Source: Desmodesmus armatus (lineage: Eukaryota; Chlorophyta; Chlorophyceae; Sphaeropleales; Scenedesmaceae). Taken from it: DNA of 64,000 nucleotides. The stretch lies in assembly GCA_007449985.2 (NCBI GenBank), contig VIIQ02000714.1:186001-250000 (forward strand), in the 5' to 3' direction. The position numbers and the translations under genes were made by a program. This document shows positions 33,284-44,235 of this stretch, one piece after another. Every line of letters starts with the position of its first letter. The stretch's first letter is position 1. The notes under the pieces were generated by a model. The model worked only from the letters and a program-made list of their open reading frames with translations. It was not told the DNA's origin and did no database searches.

Positions 33284-35545
33284 ATGCAACTCGACGGAAA
33301 TGGATGGGTTTGGTGGGGCAGCAGTGCCGCTGCTTGTGTCACCTGGTTGCTTGTAGATTCCACGAAGAGGGGCCAGGGTGGGGTAGCAGTAATGTTGCCT
33401 GTTTCACCTTGTTACTGCAATTGACGGAGATGGTTGGGACTGGTGGGTAGTAGCGGTGGTGCTGCCTGTTTCACCTGCTTTAGTGCATGCAATTGACGGA
33501 GATGGCTGGGACAGGTGCAGCAGCATTGGTGCTGCTTGTGTCGCCTGTTCTACTGCATGCAATTGACGGCGGTGGTTGGGATAGGTGCGGCAGCGGTGGT
33601 GCTGCTTGTGTCACCTGTTTTACTGCATGCAATTGACGGCGGTGGCTGGATAGTTAGTGCATGCAATTGACGGAGATGGCTGGGACTGGTGCGGCAGCAG
33701 TGGTGCTGCTTGTGTCACCTTGTTGGTGCTTGCATATTCGACGGAGATGGGTAGGTGGGGCAGCAGTAATGTTGCCCAAATCACCTGTGTTAGCGCATGC
33801 ATATTTGACGGAGAGAGGGGATGGTGGGGTAGCAGTAATGTTGCCCATGTCACCTGTGTTGGCGCATGCATTGGAAGGAGAGGGGAAGGTGGGGTGGCAG
33901 TGTTGACCCCCAAATCACCTGTGTTAGCGCATGCATTGGACGGAGAGAGGGGGAGGTGTGGCAACAACAGTAATGTTGCCAAATCACATGTGTTGGCGCA
34001 TGCATTAGACGGACAGGGGGCAGGTGGGGTAGCTGTGAAGTTGCATGTTTCACCTTGTTGGTGGTTGCACACTCGACGGAGATGGGACCGATGGGGCGGC
34101 AGCGTTGTTGCCTGTGTCGCCAGTGTTAGTGCATGCAACTGACGGAAATGGCTGAGATAGGTGGGGCAGCAGTGATGTTGCCTTTGTCGCCTGTGTTTGG
34201 GCTTACATAATTGACGGAGATGGCTGGGCCAGGTGCAGCAGCAGTGGTGCTGCTTGTGTCACCTGTTTTACTGCATGCGATTGACGGAGGTGGCTGGGCC
34301 AGGTGCGGCAACAGTGGTGCTGCTTGTGTCACCTGCTTTAGTGCATGCAATTGACGGCGGTGGCTGGGACAGGTGCGGCAACAGTGGTGCTGCTTGTGTC
34401 ACCTGCTTTAGTGCATGCAATTGACGGCGGTGGCTGGAATAGGTGCGGCAGCACTGGTGCTGCTTGTGTCACCTGCTTTAGTGCATGCAATTGACGGCGG
34501 TGGCTGGGACAGGTGCGGCAACAGTGGTGCTGCTTGTGTCACCTGTTGTCATGCATGCATATTCGACGGAAATGGCTGGGACAGGTGGGGGAGCAGTTGT
34601 GCTGCCTGTGTTGCCTGTTCTACTGCATGCAATTGACGGAGATGGTTGGGATAGGTGCGGCAGTGGTGGTGCTGCTTGTGTCACCTGTTATAGTGCATGC
34701 AACTGACGGTGGTGGCTGGGATAGGTGCAGCAGCAGTTGTGCTGCTTGTGTCACCTGGTATAGTGCATGCAAATAATGGACGTGGATGGGATAGTTAGTG
34801 CATGCAATGGGCGGAGGTGGCTGGACTAGTGCGGCAGTGGTGGTGCTGCTCATGTCACCTGTTCTACTGCATGCGATTGACGGAAACGGCTGGGACTGGT
34901 GGGGGCAGCAGTGATGTTGCCTGCTTCACCTTGTTAGTGCATGCAGTTTGACGGAAACGGCTGGGACTGGTGCCTGCTTTAGTGCATGCAATGGACGGAG
35001 GTGGCTGGACTAGTGCGGCAGCGGTGGTGCTGCTCGTGTCACCTGTTCTACTGCATGCAATTGACGTAATCGGCTGGGACTGGTGGGGTAGCAGTAGTGC
35101 TGCCTGTTTCACCTGCTTTTGTGCATGCATATTTGACGGAGAGGGGACGGTGTGGCAGCAGTAATGTTGCCTGTTTCATCTTGTTGGTGCTTGCACATGT
35201 GACGGAGATGGGACCGGTGGGGCAGGTGTTAGCTTGATGTCGCCTGTGTTGGGCTTACATTGACGGAGATGGCTGGGCCAGGTGCGGCAGCAGTGTGCTG
35301 CTTGTGTCACCTGATTGTGCATGCAACTGACGGAAATGGCTCGTATATGTGGGGTGTGGGCCAAGTGCAGCAGCAGTGGTGCTGCTTGTGTCACCTGTGT
35401 TAGTGCATGCACATTGGACGGAGACGGGCAGGTGGGGTAGCAGTGATGTTGCCTGTTTCACCTAGTTAGTGCTTGCATATTCGACGGAGAGAGGATTTGG
35501 TGGGGTAGCAGTAATGTCCCTGTGTCACCTGTGTCACGTGTGTTG
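33284..35545 (+). repeat. 70-bp satellite array, about 30 units
   Basis: Clean units start at 34344, 34414 and 34484, exactly 70 bases apart. The unit reads GCATGCAATTGACGGCGGTG, then GCTGGGACAGGTGCGGC, then a TGGTGCTGCTTGTGTCACCT segment. Outer units are more diverged (GTTGCCTGTTTCACCTTGTT variants). Because 70 is not a multiple of three, the frame rotates from unit to unit, and the overlapping frames on both strands are artefacts. Confidence 0.92.
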
Positions 35546-36139
35546 GTGCGTGTCGCTGCTGTAGTGCAAGCTGACTGTTGTTGTGATGCCCCTATTGGTT
35601 GTTGGCCTCTCTGTGTTGTTTGTCTTGTTTTTGGTAACATCAACAATGGGAGGGGCGGCAGAGGGGAGGCAGTGGGCCAGGCTCTTGGAAGGTGCCTGTG
35701 TCCCTGTGCCCCTGCTGTTTACCAAGGCGCCGGCTACACGAGATGATCAGGTCATGGCCTGTGGACCCTGGTGAAGTGAAGTGAGGCCGTGGGTGGCTCA
35801 GGCAAAGTACCTCAAAGCCCCACAGTCGAGACGACACCCAGGAGCCACTGGAGATGAGGCTTGACCCTTGGACGGCCGTCGACTTTGGAGCCCAGGTTGG
35901 AGGGGGGAGGGGGGGGGGGGGGAGGGGGGGAAGGGGGGGGGGGGGGGGGGGGGGGCGGGGAGGGGGGGGGGTATAGGCATTTGGAGGGGGGGGGGACAGA
36001 TGAAGACAAGAAGACCTTTTGCAGGAGCTAGGGGGTGGGGGGAGGTTTTTAGCTATAGGGGTGGGGGTGATGAGCAGGGGAGGGGATACAAGACGACAAG
36101 AAGACCTGCGGAGGAGCTAGGGGGAGCTTGGGGGTGTGG
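35546..36139. other. No gene seen; G-rich tract
   Basis: 35546-35880 is unique-looking sequence with no recognised frame. 35898-35994 is almost pure G with scattered A. 36000-36120 carries two GACAAGAAGACCT minisatellite units. Confidence 0.5.
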
Positions 36140-36540
36140 GAGGTGCTGGCGGTGCAGCTGCATGGGAAGGAGTCATGTGCCTTGCGCTGTGTGCAGTCTG
36201 GCTTTCTGGGGAGCATGATTGGGAGGTGGAGCGTAGAGATGGCAAGCAGGCGAGGTGGACAACAGTGGAGGGCCCAGGACAGCGGCAGCAGCAGTTACAG
36301 CGGCAGCAGCAGCAGCAGTGTGACAGCGGCAGCGGGCCGTACATTGACGTCCACCTCGCTTTGCTGGTGTCTGCATGCTCCACTTGCCGCAAACCTCCAG
36401 CAATGTGTTGAGATGCACTGACTCCGTCTGTTGTAGTGCTGTGCTGTGCTGCCAAGTGCTGTCCTGCTGCTGCTCAGCCCTGCTTGCGCCATGGGTGGCT
36501 GTGGACCTGGGAGCCAGCAGGACTCGGCAACAGAAAAGGT

Positions 36541-36742
36541 TGGAGGGGGGGGGGAGGGGGGGGAGGGGGGGGGGGGGGGGGGTGGAGGGGGGGAGGGGGG
36601 GGGGGGGGGGGGAGGGGGGGGGGGAGCGGGGAGGGGGGGAGGGGAGGAGAGGAACACCCTCCTCCCCTCCTTCCCCCCTTCCCTTCCCTCTCCCCCTCCT
36701 TCCCCTCCCTTGCCCCCTCCCTCCCTTCCCCCCCCCCCCCCG
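36541..36742. repeat. G-tract followed by C-tract fold-back block 1
   Basis: About 110 bases of nearly pure G/A are followed by about 90 bases of nearly pure C/T. The two halves can pair into a long imperfect hairpin. Copies at 37458-37712 and 39773-40042. Confidence 0.8.
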
Positions 36743-37457
36743 GGTTGGAGAGGCTCATCACGCAAAGCACCCCGAGCCCATGCAGGATGCGGCACCAATA
36801 CAGGTTGGAGGGGGGGGGGAGGGGAGGGAGGGGAGGGGGGGGGGTGCGAAGATGGGGTAAATCAGGGGGGGGGGGTCTGGGGAGGGGGGGGGGAGGGAGT
36901 CTGGGGGGGGGGGGGGGGGGAGGGAGTTGGGGGGTGGGGGGGTGGGGGGGGGTGGGGGTGGGGGTGGGGGTGGGGGTAAGCACAAGAAGATCTGCCGGAG
37001 GAGCTAGGGGTGGGGGGCAACGGGGGGGTGGGGGGGGGAGGCAGGGGGGGGGGGGGCATGTACGCTCCAGTCGTTGCGCTCCTGTTGCTGCACAGCTGCC
37101 TGTCCCGCCTGCAGCGCTGTGTGAGCTGGCTGTGTACAGGTGCCCTTGCATGTTGGCGGTGGTGCCAAGTGTCCTGCGCTGGGGCAGCGCTTGTGGACAT
37201 CAACACAGACAGAGTGGTGCTGCAAGCATGTGGGCTTAATCATTCAACCACCAACAAGAAGCTTCACCTGCCATGCTACATCACCAGCGATGCGACCTAC
37301 ATGTTAGTGAGTGTGTGGTCGCAGGGCGGGGCTGATTGGGGCCTGGGTCAAGCTGCTTGGTGGTGCATCAACTACCAACAAAACAGCCACCACCAAGCTT
37401 GACTGCCAGGCGCCAACAGGGATATGAGACGTACTCCTAGTAGGCGGGGAGTGCAAG

Positions 37458-37712
37458 GAGGGGGAGGGGGGAAGGGGGGGGGGGGGAGGGGGGGAGGGGT
37501 GGGTGGGCAAGGTGGGAGGGGGGGCGGAGGGGGGAGGGGGGAAGGGGGGGGGGGAGGGGAGGGGGGGAGGGGGGGGGGGGCAAGGTGGGAGGGGGGGGGG
37601 AATGGGGGAGGGGGGCAGGGGGGAGGAGGAACTCCCTCCTCCCCTCCGCCCCCCCTCCCCTCCCCTCCCTCCCCCCTCCCTTCCCCTCCCTTCCCCCCTC
37701 CCTCCCCCCCCC
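37458..37712. repeat. G-tract followed by C-tract fold-back block 2
   Basis: About 170 bases of G-rich sequence, then about 80 bases of C/T. It is bordered on both sides by near-identical GGGTATGAGACGTGCTCCT / GATATGAGACGTACTCCT motifs. Confidence 0.8.
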
Positions 37713-38555
37713 GGGTGGAGAGGGTATGAGACGTGCTCCTAGTAGGAGGGGAGTGCGAGGGGGGCAAAACAGAGCATCAAGCGGCAAAGGGGTCAGGTGC
37801 AACCCCAGACTAAATCGGTACCTGAAGTACACGAACACTGCAGTCATATACGGTGGCGGCAGTATGCGAAACACTCCTAAGGACAGGGAGTGAGAGGGTG
37901 GGATACAGACAGTGTGCTTGCGCGCTGAGAACTCAGGTCATGCTGCATGACAGCCTGCAGTTCAAGATGCACCCCTGATGGTGGGGTGATTGCTGTGTCA
38001 AGCAGTAGCCTGGGTCCTGGGTGTGTATAGCGCTGTGCACACGCAGAACCCAGGCTACTGTCCTGACCAGCAGTTGGAAACATGCACTCAGAGCATGACA
38101 AGTGGCGACAGTGTCTGAATCGCACACAACAAAACTCAGGTCGCGGGTTACCTGCAGTTACAATGTCCAACGTGTGCTCCGGCAAAGGGCACTAAGGCGG
38201 CAAAACTGCGTGGTGTGTTTCACGGCTTGAAGTGGGCTCAGGACACACTGCTATGTTGACTAAACGCCTTTATGCTGCTGCGTCAAGTGAATCAGGCCGA
38301 TGATCAAGGCAGCTGAGCTGGACAGCTGCAAATGCACCCGGGGGGGGGGGGGGGTGTCGGGGGGGGGGGGGCAGTGGGAGGGGGAGGCAACACGAGACAA
38401 CACGAAGACCCGTTTGAGGAGCTGGGAGTGAGGTGTGAGGTAGAAGACGACATGGGGGGGGGGGGGAGTGGTGCGTGTGTGTGTTTGGGGGGGGCATGGC
38501 GGTAGATTGAGGGGGGGGGGGGGGAGAAGGCAACCTCAAGGCGTCAAAGGTGAGC

Positions 38556-40740
38556 GAAGGAAGGGGGGTGCTGGCGGTGCAACTGCATGGGGGGAGGGGA
38601 GTCAAGTGCCTTGCGCTTTGTGGGGAGCATGATTGGGGGGTGGAGCGTAGAGATGGCAAGCAGGCGAGGTGGACGAAAGTGGAGGGCCCAAGACAGCGGC
38701 AGCATCACTTACAGCGGCAGTTACAGCGGCAGCAACAGCAGCAGCAGTGTGACAGCGGCAGCGGCAGCAGCAGCGGGCCCTGCACTGACGTCCACCTCGC
38801 TTTGCTGGTGTCTGCATGCTCCACTTGCCGTAACCCTCCAGCACTGTGTTGAGATGCACTGACTCCGTCTGTTGTAGTGCTGTGCTGTGCTGTGCTGTGC
38901 TGTGCTGCCAAGTGCTGTCCTGCTGCTGCTCAGCCCTGCTTGCACCAAGAGCGGCCTTTGACCTGGCACCCAGCGGGATGCGGCAACAGAGAAGGTTGGA
39001 GCGGGGGGGGGGGGGGGGGGGAGGGAGGGCAGGGGGGGGGGGGGGAGGGGGGGGAGGGGGGGGGGGAGGGGGGGTTGAAGACAAGAAGACCTACTGGAGG
39101 AGCTGAAGGTGAGGTTTGAGTTTGATAGGTTGAGCGGCAAGGGGGTGGGAGCGCAGCGGGGTGTGTGTGTGTGGGGGGGGGGGGGGGCGAAGCTGGGGTG
39201 GTGGGGTGGGGGGAGGGGGGGGTGGGTGGGTGGGTGTGGGTGTGGGTGTGTGTGTGTGTGTGTGGGGGGGGGGAGGGGGGGGGGGAGGGGGGGGGGCAAC
39301 ACAAGAAGATCTGCCGGAGCTGGGGTTGAGGGGCAACAGGGGCCAGGGAGTTTGGGGGGGGGGGGGAGGGGGTGTACGCTCCTGTCCTTGCGCTCCTGTT
39401 GCTGCACAGCTGCCCTGTCCCGCCTGCAGCGCTGTGTGAGCTGGCTGTGTACAGGTGCCCTTGCATGCTGGCCGGTACTGCCAAGTGTCCTGCGCTGGGG
39501 CAGCGCTTGTGGACATCAACACAGACAGAGGGGTGCTGCAAGCATGTGGGCTTCATCTTTCAACCACCAACAAGAAGCTTCACCTGCCATGCTACCTCAC
39601 CAGCGATGGGACCTACATAAGAGTGAGTGTGTGGTCGCAGGGCGGGGCTGATTGGGGCCTGGGTCAAGCCTGTGTGGTGGTGCTTCAACCACTGACAAAC
39701 AGCCACCACCAAGCTTGACTGCAGGCATCAACAGGGATATGAGACGTACTCCTAGTAGGCGGGGAGTGCAAGGAGGGGGGAGGGGGGAGGGGGGAAGGGG
39801 GAGGGGGGGGGGGTGGGGAAGGGGGGGGGGAGCGGGGAGGGGGGGAGGGGGGGAGGGGGGGGGGGGGGGGAGGGAGGAGGAGGAACCCCTCCCCCCTCCG
39901 CCCCCCTCCCTTCCCCTCCCTGCCCCCCTCCCTTCCCCTCCCTCCCCCCCTCCCTCCCCCCTCCCTTCCCCCTTCTCCCCCCTCCCCTTCCCCCTTCTCC
40001 CCCCTCCCCCCTCCCCCTCCCTTCCCCTTCTCCCCCCCCCCTCGGGTGGTGAGGCTCATGACGCAAAGCACCCCGAGTAGGCGCACGTACTCCTAGTTGG
40101 CGGCGAGTGCGAGGTGGGCAAAGCAGGGCGCGAAACACTCTGATGACAGGGAGGGTGGGATACAGACAGTGTGCTTGCGCACTGAGAACTCAGGTCATGC
40201 TGCATGACAGCCTGCAGTTCAAGATGCACCCTGATGGTGGGGTGATTGCTGTGTCAAGCAGTAGCCTGGGTCCTGGGTGTGTATAGCGCTGTGCACACGC
40301 AGTACTCAGGCTACTGTCCTGACCAGCAGTTGGAAACATGCACTCAGAGCATGACAAGTGGCAAACTGCACTAAGGCGGCAAAACTGTGTGGTGTGTTTC
40401 ACGGCTTGAAGTGGGCTCAGGACACACCGCTATGTTGACTAAATGCCTTAATTTGCGCGTCAAGTGAATCAGGCCAATGAACAAGGCAGCTGAGCTGGAC
40501 GGCTGCAAATGCCCCCGGGGGGGGGGGGGGTGCGTGTGCGTGTGTGTGTGTTGGGGGGGGGGGTGCGCGTGTGTGTCGGGTGTGTGTGTGTGGGGGGGGG
40601 GGGGACAACATGAAGACCCGTATGAGGAGCTGGGAGCGGGGGTGAGGTATAGGGCGACACGGGGGGGGGGGGAGGGGGGGAGGCAGGGGGGGGGGGGCAG
40701 GGGGGGGGTGCACACGAGACAACACGAAGACCGTATGAGG
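38556..40740 (+). repeat. ~2.3-kb tandem duplication, unit 2
   Basis: Repeats the block order of 36140-38555: GTGCTGGCGGTGCA at 38567, CAGCGGCAG tract 38694-38775, CCGCCTGCAGCGCTGTGTGA at 39420, dispersed repeat at 39510-39750, G/C block, dispersed repeat 40130-40365, GGTGTGTTTCACGGCTTGAA at 40390. Sequence between G-runs is highly similar, so the duplication seems recent. Confidence 0.85.
39773..40042. repeat. G-tract followed by C-tract fold-back block 3
   Basis: About 100 bases of G/A followed by about 150 bases of C/T. Same position in unit 2 as block 2 in unit 1. Confidence 0.8.
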
Positions 40741-40793
40741 AGCTGGGAGTGGGGTGTGAGGTATAGGGCGACACGGGGGGGGGGGGGGGGGGT

Positions 40794-40843
<50 letters not shown>

Positions 40844-41160
40844 GCACACGAGACAACACGAAGACCCGTATGAGGAGCTGGGAGTGGGGTGTGAGGTATA
40901 GGGCGACACAGGGTGGGGTGGGGGTGGGGGGGAGGGGGAGGGGGGGGGAGGCAGGGGGGGGGGGCAGGGGGGGGGGGAGGTCACACGAGACAACACGGAG
41001 ACCCGTATGAGGAGCTGGGATTGGGGTGTGAGGTATAGGTCAACACGGGGGGGAGGGGGGGGGAGGCAGGGGGGGGAGGGGAGGTCACACGAGACAATCG
41101 GAATACCCGTATGAGGAGCTGGGGGTGGGGTGTGAGGTGTGGGCAGAGGGGGGGGGGGGA
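40610..41160 (+). repeat. G-rich minisatellite with ACACGAAGACCCGTATGAGG units
   Basis: Five units of about 120 bp share ACACGAAGACC, GTATGAGGAGCTGGGA and GTGAGGTATAGG, separated by G-runs of varying length. One of these runs, 40794-40842, is 49 uninterrupted G. Confidence 0.88.
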
Positions 41161-41269
41161 GGTGTGGCTCGAGCCCGACAGTCAAGCCGCTCGGGCCTCG
41201 CTGGAGATACGACAGGCGCAAACAGGCAAGTGACTGGTTTTTGAGGGAGCAGGCAGGAAGGGTGGCAGT

Positions 41270-41580
41270 GTAGGACAGTTGCAGCAGCAGCGGCAGCAGC
41301 AGCAGCGACAGCAGCAGCGACAGCAGCAGCGACAGCATCAGCAGAGACAGCATCAGCAGAGTCAGCGATAGTGGCAGCAGTGGTGGCAGCAGCAGAGTCA
41401 GCTTCAGCAACAGCAAGTCCTACACTGCTATCCCCCCGCTTGTTGCGCTCTGTGTGCTCATTACCCAACACCCCTCTACCATTCTGTTGAGGTGCAGTGA
41501 CTCTGTGTGTTGTCATGTGCTGCTGCTGTAGGCCAGGCTTGCCCCATGCTTCATCTGCACAGAAGGTGGGTATTTTGGTC
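41270..41580 (+). repeat. CAG-rich tract and flanking block related to the 785-bp units
   Basis: A CAGCAGCGGCAG/CAGCATCAGCAG tract is followed by CTCATTACCCAACACCCCTC and GCAGTGACTCTGTGTGTTGT, which recur after the CAG tracts of the 785-bp units at about 42490 and 43270. Confidence 0.75.
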
Positions 41581-41637
41581 CATATAGGCATGGCTTTATG
41601 CTATAAGCTTTTATCTAATTGTATGTTGTGGCGCTCG

Positions 41638-41975
41638 TGCATGTGTGAGCAATTTTTGGCTCCATGCGTTTGTGTGGTGTTTGTTGTTGCTCCGAAGCAT
41701 GTGTGAGCTTTTTTGTTGGTGCCTCTTGTTGCTCCAAACTTGTGTGAGCTATAGTTTCTGCTTTTCGTATTGTTGCTCCAAATATTGTGAGCAATTGCTT
41801 TGATTGGTCTTTCTATTGCTCCAAAACTTGTGTGAGCAATGGTTTTATGTGTTGTTGCTCCAAACATTGTGTGAGCGGTTGCTTTGGGTGTTGATTATTT
41901 TGCTCCAAAGCTTGTGTGAGCGTTTTGTGGGTCCTCTTGTTGTTGCTACAAAGCTTTTGTGAGCGCTTCGGTGTG
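41638..41975 (+). repeat. Minisatellite with GTTGCTCCAAA...TTGTGTGAGC units
   Basis: About seven units of 40-65 bp, each with a TTGCTCCAAA-like start and a TGTGTGAGC end, joined by T-rich spacers. AT-richer than its surroundings. Confidence 0.8.
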
Positions 41976-42096
41976 AGCTTATTTTGAATTGTTTGCATAT
42001 TGATCCGTGTTGGCGGGAACAGTCTGATAGCGTGGTTGACTTGGTGTCAGGTGGACGCTACTGACTCTACGTACTTGCTTTGTCTGTTTGCGTGTG

Positions 42097-42153
42097 TCTA
42101 TGCCTGCCGCGGTGCTGTCATACACTGGGTGACAGCACCGCGGCAGGCATAGA
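42097..42153. repeat. Perfect 24-bp-stem hairpin, unit 1
   Basis: The arm at 42097-42120 (TCTATGCCTGCCGCGG...) pairs perfectly with 42130-42153 around the 9-base loop TACACTGGG. Confidence 0.92.
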
Positions 42154-42883
42154 GAGCAGTGCTGAGCCGCTACCAAGCCACTACCAGGTGACACCGGGAT
42201 GCAAGATGCGTTCAAAACGTGAGTGTCCCTCGGTCAATTCAGGCATGGCTTTCTGCTGTGCAATTTGCCAGTGGAAATGTCCTTTGCATGTTGACAAGAA
42301 CAGCATAACATGCTATCACTTCACAAGCCAAGGAGGGCGGCAGTGGCAGCGGCAGCGGCAGCGGCAGCTTCAGCGGCAGCTTCAGCAGCAGCAGCAGCAG
42401 CAGCAACAGCATTAGAGACAGCGACAGCTTCAGCATCAGCAGCTAGTACACTGCCGTCCTTCCAACTTGCTGCATATGTTTGCTCGTTACCCCAACACCC
42501 CTCTAGCATTCTGGTGATGTGCAGTGACTCTGTGTGTTTTGTCATGTGCTGCTGCTGTTGGCCAGGCCTGTCCCATGCAACATCTGCACAGAAGGTGAGC
42601 ACCAGCTGGTCAATCTAGGCATGGCCTTCTGCTGTTCTTATTTTCAGTGGGTGTGTCATTCATGTGTTGACAAGTGCACACCCTGAGCTCACTTCATATG
42701 CATCTGCTTCCTTCCTGATGGCCAGATGGTGGAATCAGCTGCATATGTGGTGGTTGCATGTGGTGCTGCACAGTTTGACATTTGGGTGGACGCCTTTGGG
42801 CGGGAACAGTCTGATAGCGTGATTGAGTTGGTGTCAGGTGGACGCTACTGACTCTACGTACTTGCTTTGTCTGTTTGCGTGTG

Positions 42884-42940
42884 TCTATGCTTGCCGCGGT
42901 GCTGTCATACACTGGGTGACAGCACCGCGGCAGGCATAGA
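42884..42940. repeat. 24-bp-stem hairpin, unit 2
   Basis: Same hairpin as at 42097-42153 with the identical loop and one T in place of C in the left arm, leaving a G-T wobble. Confidence 0.9.
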
Positions 42941-43158
42941 GAGCAGTGCTGAGCCGCTACCAAGCCACTACCAGGTGACACCGGGATGCAACAGGCGATC
43001 AACAAGTGAGTGTCCCTTGATGGAAATTCAGGCATGGCTTTCTGCTGTGCAGTCTTTCAGTGGGTTTGTCCTTTGCATGTTGACAAGAACAGCATAACAT
43101 GCGATCACTTCACAAGCCAAGGAGGGCGGCAGTGGCAGCGGCAGCGGCAGCGGCAGCT

Positions 43159-43192
<34 letters not shown>

Positions 43193-43663
43193 TATAGACA
43201 GCGGCAGCTTCAGCATCAGCAGCTAGTACACTGCCGTCCTCCCAACTTGCTGCATATGTTTGCTCGTTACCCCAACACCCCTCTAGCAATCTGGTGATGT
43301 GCAGTGACTCTGTGTGTTGTCATGTGCTGCTGCTGTAGGCCAGGCCTGTCCCATGCAAAATCTGCACAGAAGGTGAGCACCATCTGGTCAATCTAGGCAT
43401 GACCTTCTGCTGTTCTTATTTTTCAGTGGGTGTGTCATTCATGTGTTGACAAGTGCACACCCTGAGCTCACTCAATACGCATCTGCTTCCTTCCTGATGG
43501 CCAGATGGTGGAATCAGCTGCATATGTGGTGGTTGCATGTGGTGCTGCACAGTTTGACTTCTGGTCTGATGCTTTGTCGGCGGGAACAGTCTGATAGTGT
43601 GATTGCGTGGGTGTCAGGTGGACGCTACTGACCCAATGTACATGCCTTTCCTGTTTGCGTGTG

Positions 43664-43720
43664 TCTATGCCTGCTCCGGTGCTGTCATACACTGGGTGAC
43701 AGCGCCGGGGCCGGCACAGA
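43664..43720. repeat. Decayed hairpin, unit 3
   Basis: Same loop (TACACTGGG) and inner stem, but several mismatches in the outer stem on both arms. Confidence 0.8.
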
Positions 43721-44235
43721 GAGCAGGGCTGCCCTGCCAGCAAGCCAAATTACCAGCTGACATCGGGGTGTGACATCTGTACAGAAGGTGGGTGTCCCTT
43801 GGTCAATTTTGGCACGGTTTTCTGCTGTAAATCTTCCCCAGTGGGTGTGTTGCACAGTTTGACTTGTGGGCTGATGGACAGCAGAAGCCTGAAAGTGTGT
43901 GAGTTGTGTCAGTTGAACGCTACTGACCTGTTCACGCCTGCTCTGTCTGCAACTGTCTTCCTTGCTGCTGCCATACATGTTGTGGCTGCCACATGAGTGT
44001 GCTGAACCCATGTGGCACATGCGGTTTCAGCACACTCTTGTGGCGGGCACTGCATGTAGGACAGCAGTAGGGCAGACATCGCTTGTGCTCACACATGCGC
44101 AGGGGCGTCACAAGCTACAAGCCACCGCAACGATCTCCTTGCGGGGACGTGAGGCCCAAAGAAGACCGACTCTGTCCACCAGAGTCATTCCCCCCTTTTC
44201 ACATGCCACACCATGTCTCGCATGGTTGTGCGTGG

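Larger units (their letters stand above)
36140..38555 (+). repeat. ~2.3-kb tandem duplication, unit 1
   Basis: Order of blocks: GTGCTGGCGGTGCA, a CAGCGGCAG tract (36280-36340), a CTGACTCCGTCTGTTGTAGT block, G-tract/C-tract block, GCTGCCTGTCCCGCCTGCAG block (37090), the 37200-37440 dispersed repeat, a second G/C block, the 37780-38165 dispersed repeat, and GGTGTGTTTCACGGCTTGAA (38212). The same order recurs in unit 2 with offsets of about 2180-2420 bases. Confidence 0.85.
42010..43990 (+). repeat. Tandem array of ~785-bp units, each with a long hairpin
   Basis: Two full units and one partial. Each unit has GCGGGAACAGTCTGATAG, then GGTGTCAGGTGGACGCTACT, a hairpin, a CAGCGGCAG tract, CCCCAACACCCCTCTAGCA and AAGGTGAGCACC. 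Hairpins start at 42097, 42884 and 43664, so periods are 787 and 780 bases. The third unit is the most diverged and lacks the CAG tract. No protein frame is conserved across units. Confidence 0.85.

Noticed and set aside
33284..35545. CRISPR-like array (short repeats at regular spacing)
   Set aside because: The whole 70-bp unit is repeated, with no unique spacers, and the context is eukaryotic.
36295..37239. Long Gly/Pro/Ser-rich frames on both strands
   Set aside because: They are translations of G and C homopolymer tracts; both strands are equally open.
42097..42153. Rho-independent terminator
   Set aside because: The strong hairpin has no T-run, sits in a tandem repeat and the genome is eukaryotic.
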